Both the position numbers and the translations under genes were made by a program. Under the pieces are notes generated by a model. The model worked only from the letters and a program-made list of their open reading frames with translations, searched no databases and was not told the origin of the DNA. A stretch of 64,000 nt of DNA, from assembly GCA_963675055.2 (NCBI GenBank), contig CAXXJE010000002.1, positions 930,001-994,000 on the forward strand. Direction: 5' to 3'. Below are positions 34,529 through 43,030 of this stretch, one piece after another. The first letter of the stretch is position 1. Each line of letters starts with the position of its first letter. This DNA comes from PGYT01 sp963675055 (GTDB taxonomy: Bacteria; Bacteroidota; Ignavibacteria; Ignavibacteriales; Melioribacteraceae).

Positions 34529-36928
34529 TTATATATCGTATCTCAACGATGTAATGAAATTCCTGCCGGGGGCTGATATACCCGATGAATACGTTCTGTA
34601 TCTTTTATCGAGTATATTCTCAACGCTCAGATTTATCAGCAGGTCGTCTATCACGTGTAAAACCAGTTTGAAATTAATTGTATACCACGAAGGCGAATAA
34701 GGATTGCCGTTATCGTCGAGCGCATAAGTAACTTTATCTCTCTCCGACGGGGCAAGATCCTCGTAACTTATCTCGCCGTTATAGTCTGCATAAAGTACTG
34801 CGGTATATAAGTCGCGCTCGAAGATGAGTCTGGTTGTGCCGTACCATGGAGCCGAGTGTCTTAACGGAACAGTGTCACCGGCATCGTCTTCCTCCTCGCC
34901 GGTCTGATAATTGAATCGCGAAATGAACTCGAAGTCATGCATGAACTTAAAGTCTATACCTGCCTGGACTCCCCATACATTTGCGCTTGCGGCATTCTGA
35001 ATAGCCCCTACCTGACTTAATGTGCCGTCGTAGTAAATGCTGTCCTGCCCGTTCAGCGTAAAGTCTCTTCGGACAAGAGCGTTATCGAGGTACGAGTAGA
35101 ATCCGGCAATATCGAGCTTAACCTCGTTGGCGAATACTTTCGTAATTCCAATCTCAGCGCTGTATACATATTCCGATTCCAGATCAGGATTTGGAATTAT
35201 AACAGAACCCGGTTCGGAATCGAATATCTTGCCCATGTCATCTATGTTGGGCGCGCGGAAACCGGTAGACAGATTCAAATTGATCTGCCAGTCGTTACGC
35301 GGATGCCATACGAGTCCGGCGCTTCCTGTTACAGCGCCGGTGTTAAGCCCGGCAGTCGTGAACGGGAAAGGATAGAATGTTGTGTCGAAGTCAGCGTTTA
35401 TATTAACCAGACTATATCGCAGTCCCGCTTGGAATATATACTTCTCGCTTAACTTGTTCTTATAAGTCAGATACAATCCGTAAGAGTTCCATGTAGATCC
35501 GTCGGGATAACGAGAACTTGTAGGTTCCTTCTCACCGGTAACGATGTCTTTAGTAATACCTGTCGATTCTATATTGTTCAGCACAGCCTCGGCGCCGTAA
35601 TACAATTGAGAAGACTCGTTCAGGTTCTTAACCAGATCGAGGTTAACCGAAAACGCGTCTACTTTCTCGGTTCTCGATCTCAGCGAACTCTTTCCGAACT
35701 TCCTGTCGTTCCTGCTCTCCTCGAAATTCTGATAAGCTATAATAACTTTCGAAAGATCATAGAAACTGTTAGCCGAGAAGTTGGTTATTGCCAGGTTATT
35801 CATTATCCACTTTTGCGGACCGTAATACCACTCGGCCGATTTCGGGTCGTCCCCCTTAGTCTCAATCAGCCTGTCGTAGCGGGGCACATCGGAAGTTGTT
35901 GAATAATGGAATCCGTAATTGAACTCCCAGTCGTTGTTCGGCTTGAAGCGGATTTTCTGCATCACGTTGGTCTGATCGTAACCCGAACCTTTCTGAACTT
36001 CGGGATCATCATTGGTTATTGAAACATCCTCGCCGTTAATCCTGTCCTGGTAGAACGGTCTCAGGTAATCGTCGGGTCCGTCGGCGCCCATTCGCAGGTC
36101 ATCGAAGCTGCTGTATGTAACGCTTGTAAGTAGTCCCCACTTTTCGAAACCGAAGGATACATTAGCGTGTCCCGTCTTCTCATTGTTAGCCGAGGAATAC
36201 CTCGTCATTGCGCTTCCGTTAATAAGCGTTTCATTGCCGTAGGAGAATCTGGGCGATAATGTATTGAAGTCCATTATACCGCCGATAGCGTCGCTGCCGT
36301 ACATAACCGAACCGGGTCCGAATATAACCTGCGCGTTCGCGAGCGAGTTAGCATCGAGTGATATAACATTCTGCAGATTCCCGCTGCGGAATATAGCGGT
36401 GTTCATGCGGACGTTGTCAACGACTATAAGTACGCGGTTAGTCGCGAAGCCGCGTATCATCGGGCTTCCGCCGCCTAGCTGACTCTTCTGTACATATACA
36501 TTCCCGGACTGGCTGAGCATGTCAGCGGTTGTCTGCGGATTCTGAAGTTCGATTTCCTGCGACGATATATACTCGATAGTCTGCGGAAGTTCGCCCCGGT
36601 CTTCTTCCCATCTTCGCGCGGAAACAATTACGTTGCTGATTGATATGGGCTGTTCTTTAAGATATACTGTATTGTCGCCGGAAGTAATTTCATCCAGGCT
36701 TACTGTTTTGGTTTCGTAACCCATCAGTCTGAATGAAATGCTTTCGCTCTCTTTCAGCATTTTTATATCAACCCTTCCCTTCGAATCGGTAGTAAGCGCG
36801 CGGTTAAGTTCCAGGTTGTAAACGGAAACCAGTTCAAGCGGTTTCTTTGTAGTCTCATCTTTTACGGTAACAATTTGTGCATAAGCCGTTGCCGCAATAA
36901 AAAAGATGAGCAGAATAAATTTGTTCAT
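34529..36928 (-). CDS. TonB-dependent outer-membrane receptor
   Basis: 799 residues. Signal peptide 1-17; a short carboxypeptidase-regulatory-like beta domain (about 20-90: DETTKKPLELVSVYNLE, RLMGYETKTV); a plug with QTTADMLSQSGNVYVQKS, SPMIRGFATNRVLIVVDNVRM and FGPGSVMYGSDAIGGIMDF; then a 22-strand-type barrel ending in a terminal aromatic (FITSLRYDI). The plug motifs resemble the hemoglobin/heme-type receptor group, but the ligand is not certain. No SusD or siderophore genes are adjacent; a dispersed repeat lies on each side. Confidence 0.9.
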   Translation of the reverse strand: MNKFILLIFFIAATAYAQIVTVKDETTKKPLELVSVYNLELNRALTTDSKGRVDIKMLKESESISFRLMGYETKTVSLDEITSGDNTVYLKEQPISISNVIVSARRWEEDRGELPQTIEYISSQEIELQNPQTTADMLSQSGNVYVQKSQLGGGSPMIRGFATNRVLIVVDNVRMNTAIFRSGNLQNVISLDANSLANAQVIFGPGSVMYGSDAIGGIMDFNTLSPRFSYGNETLINGSAMTRYSSANNEKTGHANVSFGFEKWGLLTSVTYSSFDDLRMGADGPDDYLRPFYQDRINGEDVSITNDDPEVQKGSGYDQTNVMQKIRFKPNNDWEFNYGFHYSTTSDVPRYDRLIETKGDDPKSAEWYYGPQKWIMNNLAITNFSANSFYDLSKVIIAYQNFEESRNDRKFGKSSLRSRTEKVDAFSVNLDLVKNLNESSQLYYGAEAVLNNIESTGITKDIVTGEKEPTSSRYPDGSTWNSYGLYLTYKNKLSEKYIFQAGLRYSLVNINADFDTTFYPFPFTTAGLNTGAVTGSAGLVWHPRNDWQINLNLSTGFRAPNIDDMGKIFDSEPGSVIIPNPDLESEYVYSAEIGITKVFANEVKLDIAGFYSYLDNALVRRDFTLNGQDSIYYDGTLSQVGAIQNAASANVWGVQAGIDFKFMHDFEFISRFNYQTGEEEDDAGDTVPLRHSAPWYGTTRLIFERDLYTAVLYADYNGEISYEDLAPSERDKVTYALDDNGNPYSPSWYTINFKLVLHVIDDLLINLSVENILDKRYRTYSSGISAPGRNFITSLRYDI

Positions 36929-37252
36929 ATTCCACCTTAGTATTATATGTGTATATAGAGTATTGTATTATCACAGGATATTGAGAACATAACGTTAAAT
37001 TAGGAGAATGGCTCATAAGTAATTGGTGTCATCCCGATACAGACTCAAGTCTAAATCGGGATCTTAATTTGCTGAATCATCATTAGATTCTCACGTCGTC
37101 AGGCACATGCCTTACTCCTCAGAATGACGGTGTAAAGACATTTGAAACAGCCCCTTAATGAGAAGGACCTAATTATCTCGAACCGTTTTAACACCTGCCG
37201 GCAGGCAGGGTTTAATACGTTGTTTTCATTATCCTGAGATTATAATCTAGGG
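36929..37252. other. Gene-free gap with one dispersed repeat
   Basis: A 324-bp gap between two minus-strand genes. It holds a TGTCATCCCGA... element (37027-37138; see next entry) and CCTGCCGGCAGGCAGG (37194-37209), a GC-rich palindrome-like oligomer. No coding sequence was recognised. Confidence 0.6.
37027..37138. repeat. Dispersed TGTCAT-type intergenic repeat
   Basis: Begins TGTCATCCCGATACAG and ends AGAATGACGG. Contains ATCCCGAT ... ATCGGGAT as stem with AGACTCAAGTCT inside the loop. Same family as 34364-34491. Confidence 0.6.
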
Positions 37253-37834
37253 TTAGGTAAGTTCTGCCGGCCTGGGCGGAGGAATATTTATGTGATGGAA
37301 ACCGGTTGGTAATTGTTTGTCGACGTAAGCCGCAAGGTAACGGCTGCCTGTATAGATTGTTAAATCAAAATGATCTAAAGAACTGTTATAGTATTTGTTG
37401 ATCGAGTTTAGCAGTGTTTTTAAATCCTTAGTGTCGTTGTTACCGCCGGCAAGGTAATCGCGAATCTTTTTATCGAAGTCAGCGAACAGCTCACTCTCCT
37501 CAGTATCGTGGAAACAGTAATAGTATATTGAATCACCTACAGCTTCCTGACGAACTATATCGTACATCTCGTTCCTGTAGCGGAACTCTTTGTCTTCCTT
37601 CCATTCGAATCCGGGAACAGACTTGTCCGTAATACTTTTATGAAATTTTAACAGCGTCAGTTCTTCATCCGATAAGCCGGATTTGATAATACCCTTAACT
37701 TCCTTCTTGATCCTGTACTCAAGCGATTTGAATACAGCTATATCCAGGAAGCCGTGCAGGACGAGAATTAAAACCATCGCTGCAAAAACAATTGCCTTAA
37801 TGCTGTTTAATATATTCTTATGAAATAATTTCAA
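37253..37834 (-). CDS. Hypothetical single-pass membrane protein
   Basis: 193 residues, starting TTG at 37834 (no better start). One N-terminal membrane helix (IKAIVFAAMVLILVLHGFLDIAV) then a soluble, mostly charged domain (EEESELFADFDKKI-like, DHFDLTIYTGSRYLAAYVDK) with a proline-rich end (HHINIPPPRPAE). Not recognised. Begins a stretch of unknown genes lying between the TonB receptor and the PARIS-like pair. Confidence 0.6.
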   Translation of the reverse strand: MKLFHKNILNSIKAIVFAAMVLILVLHGFLDIAVFKSLEYRIKKEVKGIIKSGLSDEELTLLKFHKSITDKSVPGFEWKEDKEFRYRNEMYDIVRQEAVGDSIYYYCFHDTEESELFADFDKKIRDYLAGGNNDTKDLKTLLNSINKYYNSSLDHFDLTIYTGSRYLAAYVDKQLPTGFHHINIPPPRPAELT

Positions 37835-37956
37835 AAGTCAGCTTGATGAATGATAATAGTGCAAAGGTAATTATTTTAAGCGAATGAAACGAGGAATAGT
37901 TCAAAAGCAGGAGAAAGAAGTAAGGAGTCAGTAAAATATCTTAAGTAGATTATCAC

Positions 37957-38526
37957 TTATCTTGAAATTAAATACCAGCTATTATCAATTTGAGTAAAAT
38001 CAGAATTAGCACCATATTTTGAAAAATATTCTATTAAGTTTTGTGCATTGTTCGGAGAATATGCCAAAGTCAGCTTGTCATCAAAATAAAAGAATGTTCT
38101 CTTTTCCGCGCCTGATAACACTTCAGGATTTTCGAAACTCGCAATGTCAATTTTCTCGAAATTAAAATAATACGAGAAAATTTGTTTTGCTCCGTTTTCT
38201 GCATTCTTGAAATCCTCTGTATTTAGTGGAAATTCAAACTCTCTAACTGTGGTAGAATCAAATTGTAATACTCTCGAGTATTTAAATCTGTCTAACGTTG
38301 ATTCTTTATCTATTATAAATCGCAGCCGGCTATCCTTATAATCTACAGTAATCATTACATAGTCAGCACGGGACATTGTTTCCTGATAACCAAGTGAGTC
38401 TAAGACCGGATCATTAAAATGTCTGGAATGCCAGGATAGAACATCTTCAACCGTAAACTCTTTATCACCGCATGATAATAGAATGAATGATAAAAGAAGA
38501 ATAGTTAATAGAGTTTTAATGTTCAT
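37957..38526 (-). CDS. Hypothetical lipoprotein
   Basis: 189 residues with a lipoprotein signal (LLLSFILLSCGD, Cys near residue 19). The body is A/T-rich and contains SWHSRHFNDPVLDSLGYQ and ENPEVLSGAEKRTFFYFDD; no motif was recognised. Base composition is visibly more A/T-rich than in neighbouring operons. Confidence 0.65.
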   Translation of the reverse strand: MNIKTLLTILLLSFILLSCGDKEFTVEDVLSWHSRHFNDPVLDSLGYQETMSRADYVMITVDYKDSRLRFIIDKESTLDRFKYSRVLQFDSTTVREFEFPLNTEDFKNAENGAKQIFSYYFNFEKIDIASFENPEVLSGAEKRTFFYFDDKLTLAYSPNNAQNLIEYFSKYGANSDFTQIDNSWYLISR

Positions 38527-38695
38527 TTAGCGCATAATATTATTACTGATAAACCACTCTATAATTTACTAAATCCACATCTGCTTTACAAAACTCTCCA
38601 GCAGTTGCAAAAGCATAAGGTTAAAACGAGGTCGGATTACCTGTCCCGTGCTCTTTGTGGGGGGAGACTGGTTAGGCTGTGCGTTGAAAAGGAAG

Positions 38696-39238
38696 CTATT
38701 TTTTTAATGACTCAATTTTTTTCTTAGCATTATTTAATGCATTTTCAATTGTTGCAACATCTTTCAAAAATATTGTATTATCCGAACCATATTTCTCGAG
38801 TACCGCATACCAAAACAATTTACTATCACTCACATAATAGCCCAATTTAAAACCATCATCAGTAACAAATTTATTTTCTAAATAATCAGATTTTAGTGCT
38901 AAGTCAGAGGGAGCATCCTTCTGCAATTTCTGCAAGGCTTTTATTACCTCAAGTAAGTCTTCGTATGCAATTGAAGCGGTTTTTGTATCATACTTTCCTT
39001 CTTTAGATATTTGATAAAAATATTTAGCTTCATTGCCACTAATGATTACTCGAATTCTTGACTCGGCAGATCCATATCTTAAATTTAGATCAGGAAGATT
39101 ATAATCCATAAACTTAATTGTTGTACCGGTTTTTGATGTAAATTGATCGAATTTAGTGTCTTGTTTCTTTACATCTTGTGAATAAAAATTATTAGCTAAT
39201 AAAACTAATGATAGAAGTGCAAATAATAATTTCTTCAT
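38696..39238 (-). CDS. Hypothetical secreted protein
   Basis: 180 residues with a signal peptide (MKKLLFALLSLVLLANNFYSQ). The rest is Lys/Asp-rich with strands such as TGTTIKFMDYNLPDLNL and ASIAYEDLLEVIKAL. GGAG sits before the ATG. Not recognised. A 65-bp attC-like palindrome lies 59 bp upstream. Confidence 0.65.
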   Translation of the reverse strand: MKKLLFALLSLVLLANNFYSQDVKKQDTKFDQFTSKTGTTIKFMDYNLPDLNLRYGSAESRIRVIISGNEAKYFYQISKEGKYDTKTASIAYEDLLEVIKALQKLQKDAPSDLALKSDYLENKFVTDDGFKLGYYVSDSKLFWYAVLEKYGSDNTIFLKDVATIENALNNAKKKIESLKK

Positions 39239-39297
39239 TATAGCTTCTCCATATGTAAACGATTTAAATTATTAATTTTAAAGAACAGCCAGACAAA

Positions 39298-39362
39298 TAA
39301 CCGCCGCCCAACCTAACAAGCGTTTGCCCTGCTGTGCAGGGGTTGGTTTGAGTTGTTGGTTA
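39298..39362 (-). repeat. attC-like imperfect palindrome enclosing the AriB stop codon
   Basis: TAACC (39298-39302) and GGTTA (39358-39362) close a 65-bp imperfect palindrome that contains GCCCAAC (39306-39312), ACCTAAC and a central hairpin CCCTGC-TGT-GCAGGG (39327-39341). The stop codon of the minus-strand gene ending at 39360 lies inside its end, as in integron gene cassettes. Only one side fits the RYYYAAC/GTTRRRY core consensus and no integrase is in the window, so it could also be a lone palindrome. Confidence 0.4.
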
Positions 39363-40223
39363 TATTGCATCATTAAATTCATTGTTTAAACTTACCCCAT
39401 CTAATCTCGATGCAATTTTTTGTTTTAATAAAATGGTCTTTTCTCTAAAATTGGTTACCTTTTTCATTCGTAAGATTAACAACATGAATAAAAAATCCTT
39501 TGCGCAAATGTATTTTGTTAAATCAAATTCTCTATTTTGAAAATTGCTTCTAATCAAAGAATATGTTTTTCGAAATTCTGTTTTGCTGCTTTTCTTAAAA
39601 GTTTCATTTTTTAATAAATCACAAATATTTTTGATCTTTGTTTTACAAACTAAACCATCGCCGGAGATAATTATATCAGTATATTTCCAGCGCTTGATAC
39701 TTATAGATTCGTCTATTGCCCTCACTGTAGCCATGTGCATAAATAATCTTGATAATTGATACTGATTATTTTTCAACCATTTTGTAAACTTTAAGCTACG
39801 TTCAATCTCAAATTCATCTTTATCTAAATCTTCATCATTTAAAAATTTAATGGCTGCCCTTTCATCAATTAAATAACTCTCAATACTGAATCTTTTTAAC
39901 ACAAAAAATCCATCCCCACTAACGTTATAAGGGTGTCTTGTATTTTCAACTCCGTATAATGAAAAATCAGCATCAATTATGAAAAGTTGCTTCCTTTTTA
40001 AGTTTGTATTCCTTGTTGACCAGGCATGAGCAACTTCTAATTTGCCCCCAAGTTGATAAATATTGTTAATTTTGTATTTATCATTAAATGCTTTGGAGAT
40101 AAGTATGGAATAAAGTTTTTCAGTTCCTCTACTAGTGTCTTCAACGAATACATCGATATCGTTGCATTCACGAAAAAGAGCAGCTTTAGCTCTTTTCGCC
40201 CTTAAACTTCTTTGAGGTATCAT
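39360..40223 (-). CDS. ariB: DUF4435/TOPRIM-type nuclease subunit, AriB-like (PARIS)
   Basis: 287 residues. TOPRIM-like acid residues are visible: VFVEDTSRGTEKLY (E28) and FIIDADFSL (D84, D86), with LGGK between. RFSIESYLID follows as in DUF4435 proteins. A 4-bp ATGA overlap joins it to the upstream ATPase gene. In characterised PARIS systems AriB is the effector released when the ATPase senses a phage anti-restriction protein, and it cuts tRNA. The match rests on fold motifs and gene order; it could instead be another ATPase-TOPRIM (OLD- or Gabija-like) module, but separate subunits with DUF4435-like features favour PARIS. Confidence 0.72.
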   Translation of the reverse strand: MIPQRSLRAKRAKAALFRECNDIDVFVEDTSRGTEKLYSILISKAFNDKYKINNIYQLGGKLEVAHAWSTRNTNLKRKQLFIIDADFSLYGVENTRHPYNVSGDGFFVLKRFSIESYLIDERAAIKFLNDEDLDKDEFEIERSLKFTKWLKNNQYQLSRLFMHMATVRAIDESISIKRWKYTDIIISGDGLVCKTKIKNICDLLKNETFKKSSKTEFRKTYSLIRSNFQNREFDLTKYICAKDFLFMLLILRMKKVTNFREKTILLKQKIASRLDGVSLNNEFNDAI

Positions 40224-41557
40224 TTATTTACTCCCATACATTTGTGCTCAAATTCAGCAATTATTTCAGGTGAATGAGTTGCAAAAATGTATTGGGCACC
40301 AGATTGTATATTTTGAATATCTGAGATAAATCTTTCTTGCCATCCAACATGCAAACTTAATTCTGGTTCATCTATTATATATATTGTTCCCTTTCTTTTT
40401 CTCAATATAGAGTTTGCAAAAATTATCATTATTTGTTTCTCTCCAGAAGACAATCCCTCAATACCGCAATTTTTATTATTTGGTCGATTTATTAATATTT
40501 GGCCAATTGGATCGATACTAATTTTCTTCCCGGATTCTTTAAAATAAGAATTTATTAGTGATATAAATTCTCTAATTGGTGCATACTCAACATCAATTTT
40601 TTCTTTTGAAGCGTCGACAATATTAATGAATTTGTTGATTCTGTTTATTTGAGCTTTGTTTATTAACCATTCTATGTCAATGAAGTCTTCTTTTTTTTCT
40701 GACATAGCAGCTTTTTCTTGAATCTGAGCAACTTTACTAAAAAAATCCTGCAATGTGCTTTTTAAATTTTGGTCAAGCATGCGCATATTTCTTAATGTGT
40801 TTTCGATTTCCTGTCTCCTTTCTAAAAGTTTTTCTTCTTGTTGTAGCATTGAAAAACCAGTTTCGAAAACATCATCAAGCTTAGTATATGTGAAGCTATT
40901 TTTAATTAACTCATTTTTTTGTTGTTCATACATTTCATCAATATTTCTTCTTATTCTTTTTGTTGTTTCTCTAACTAGATCTTGAACCTCTAGAAGACCA
41001 AATCCCAAATTACTACGCATAATTTTTTGAATGTGACTAGGCTTAATTGATGATCCTATATATCTTCTTCTTTTTGATCTGGGATCAAATGGATCATCTG
41101 TGAGTATTTTCCTTTCAAGACCTAGAAAGATTGGGCTAGGAATATCAAGAAGGAAGTTTATAATTTTATTATCGCGTTGTTCTAAAATAAGAGAGTTGAA
41201 ATATTCATCGCCCCTTTCGGTTTCTTCAAATCTATATTCAATTTCCTCATTTGCTATAAGTCGAATTGTCGCGGAACCTTTAAAATGACGAGGTATTGAA
41301 ATTCGAATTACTGAATCTGTTCTATTTGCGTTTATTGTATAACTTTTTCTTCTGTGTGTGATGGATACGGAAATAGACTCGAAAGGAATAAGATTCAGGT
41401 CCTTCGCTGAAGGAGTTAAAAGGGCATTAAGTAAACGAATTGCTGTTGTTTTCCCTGAACCATTAAACCCAGTTATGAAGCTAAAATCTTTATTGAAGTC
41501 GATGTTAAGTTCAAGAAATCCGTAAACACCGGTTGCGCTTATTTTTTTTATATACAT
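40220..41557 (-). CDS. ariA: ABC-type/OLD-like ATPase, AriA-like (PARIS)
   Basis: About 445 residues from ATG 41557, chosen because AAGGAG (41563-41568) is 5 bp upstream; an ATG 15 bp earlier lacks a better site. Walker A GFNGSGKTT (30-38), ABC-type signature LSSGEKQ (369-375), Walker B IIDEPELSLH (Asp 396, Glu 397) and the H-loop-like ATHSPEII (His 428). A coiled-coil-like middle (about 210-330) splits the ATPase halves, as in SMC-like defence ATPases. Paired with the DUF4435 gene it matches the PARIS sensor AriA. The gene is markedly A/T-rich relative to its surroundings. Confidence 0.75.
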   Translation of the reverse strand: MYIKKISATGVYGFLELNIDFNKDFSFITGFNGSGKTTAIRLLNALLTPSAKDLNLIPFESISVSITHRRKSYTINANRTDSVIRISIPRHFKGSATIRLIANEEIEYRFEETERGDEYFNSLILEQRDNKIINFLLDIPSPIFLGLERKILTDDPFDPRSKRRRYIGSSIKPSHIQKIMRSNLGFGLLEVQDLVRETTKRIRRNIDEMYEQQKNELIKNSFTYTKLDDVFETGFSMLQQEEKLLERRQEIENTLRNMRMLDQNLKSTLQDFFSKVAQIQEKAAMSEKKEDFIDIEWLINKAQINRINKFINIVDASKEKIDVEYAPIREFISLINSYFKESGKKISIDPIGQILINRPNNKNCGIEGLSSGEKQIMIIFANSILRKRKGTIYIIDEPELSLHVGWQERFISDIQNIQSGAQYIFATHSPEIIAEFEHKCMGVNK

Positions 41558-42065
41558 TTCATCTCCTTGCAATATAATATATACTTATAAAGACAGTATC
41601 CGCTTATAAACGTATTGCTAGTATTCGCCTATCCGAAAACCCATTCTATACTAAACACATTTATAAAATAAATCTATACACACCCGCCGAAATGGGGGAA
41701 GTTTCGTTTGAAATAAAATTCGATTTATTCAAAGACTCCTGTCAGTTTAGCCCTCTGAGGAGTCTTTCACCTTATGGTCAGCAATTAGTATAAACGATAA
41801 TCAGTAGGTGTAGTCGGTGGTTAAATTCGTTTATACATTTGCAACATAGAAGAATGGCGGATTAAATTCAAGAAGAAAGTAGAAGAAAGCCTCCCGCAAA
41901 CGGGGCAAGCATTCCCTGACGCCAAACGATTATTCCCTCAGTCACGGAATGCCTGTCAGCCCCCGGCGAGGGTCCGTGACAGCTAGAAAGCGTGAATTTA
42001 TTTCTATTCCCGGAGAGATAATAATTATTATATTATGGTTACACCGATACGATTAAAGGATATTA
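41558..42065. other. Gene-free gap with hairpins between divergent genes
   Basis: 508 bp between the ATPase (minus) and the Crp regulator (plus). A perfect 10-bp stem AAAGACTCCT (41731-41740) / AGGAGTCTTT (41758-41767) stands alone, and a GTCACGGA repeat lies at 41941-41980 (separate entry). Promoters for the two flanking genes must also be here, but none was identified with confidence. Confidence 0.5.
41941..41980. repeat. Dispersed hairpin repeat (GTCACGGA/TCCGTGAC)
   Basis: GTCACGGA (41941-41948) and TCCGTGAC (41973-41980) form a perfect 8-bp stem with a GC-rich loop; the flanking text (ATGCC, GACAGCTAG) resembles the element at 13676-13733. Confidence 0.6.
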
Positions 42066-42656
42066 ATGAGTTATCAGGCATTAGTTGACACGGTAAATAT
42101 GGTTTATCCTCAGGATGAAATTGCGGGAAATGAATTTAAGGAATTGTTTACACCCCGCCGGCTTAAGAAGGGTGAGTACTTCGTTAAAATAGGCAAGAGA
42201 ACATCAGAAGCTGCATTCATATTAAGCGGAGTAATGAGGACCTTTTATTTGACGAGCGACGGGGTTGAATACAATAAGACATTTTTTGTCGAAAACACCT
42301 TTGCAATATCTTACGCGGCAGTACTTCAAAGATCTGAAAGTTATCTCGCGTTTCAGGCGCTGACGGACTGCGATATACTTGTTGCGGATTATTATAAAAT
42401 AGAAGAGCTGTTCAAAAGGCATAGATGCGTTGAAACTTTTATAAGAGTAATAATTCAGAACGAGTGGGTCATAAAGAAAGAACAGCGTGAGCTGAGGCTC
42501 GTACTGAATAGTGCAGAAGAAAGATATCTTTACTTCAAGCAGGAGTATCCCGGACTTGAAAACAGGATACCACAATATCACATCGCCTCACATCTTGGAA
42601 TTACTCCAATACAGCTTAGCCGGATCCGGGCTAAAATGGCTAACCGAAATAAATAA
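42066..42656 (+). CDS. Crp/Fnr-family transcriptional regulator
   Basis: 196 residues with a cyclic-nucleotide-binding beta-roll (about 20-120: RRLKKGEYFVKIGKRTSEAAFILSG) and a C-terminal helix-turn-helix ASHLGITPIQLSRIRAKM. The usual cNMP Arg/Ser pair is not obvious, so the effector is unknown, as in many Bacteroidota members of this family. It is followed at 42740 by a membrane/oxidoreductase operon it may control; CRP-like palindromes lie elsewhere in the window (8166, 28177). Confidence 0.88.
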   Translation: MSYQALVDTVNMVYPQDEIAGNEFKELFTPRRLKKGEYFVKIGKRTSEAAFILSGVMRTFYLTSDGVEYNKTFFVENTFAISYAAVLQRSESYLAFQALTDCDILVADYYKIEELFKRHRCVETFIRVIIQNEWVIKKEQRELRLVLNSAEERYLYFKQEYPGLENRIPQYHIASHLGITPIQLSRIRAKMANRNK

Positions 42657-42739
42657 TCACTCCTCTTTTACTTGTTAACATATGTTAATGGATTAGCAGA
42701 TACTGCATCCTAAATTTGGTTCGTAATTATGAGGAACCA

Positions 42740-43030
42740 ATGAAAAACAAATTTGTGACTAAAACATTTCTTTTCACGGCAAGCGTTACTGTTATGTTGA
42801 TAGCCGATGTGATTCTCGGCGACACCGCGGAAATATTCAACCTGTATTATTTTTTGCAAAGCCTGACGAGTTCAGAAATCAAAACATATATGATCTTCCA
42901 GGAAGAACTGGCTGAGTATGCCGGACCGGTGGCGGTTCTCTTTCTAATAGTAATTCATACAATCACGGCTAATTCTATCTACTACCTTTATCAAGTAATT
43001 AACAAGAGGAGAAACAATGAAACGCGCTAA
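42740..43030 (+). CDS. Small two-helix membrane protein of unknown function
   Basis: About 96 residues from ATG 42740, which has GAGGAA 6 bp upstream; a TTG at 42716 would add eight residues without a signal. Two membrane helices are likely (FLFTASVTVMLIADVILG and VAVLFLIVIHTITANSIYY), and the end is basic. Overlaps the next gene by 14 bp. Not recognised. Confidence 0.65.
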   Translation: MKNKFVTKTFLFTASVTVMLIADVILGDTAEIFNLYYFLQSLTSSEIKTYMIFQEELAEYAGPVAVLFLIVIHTITANSIYYLYQVINKRRNNETR

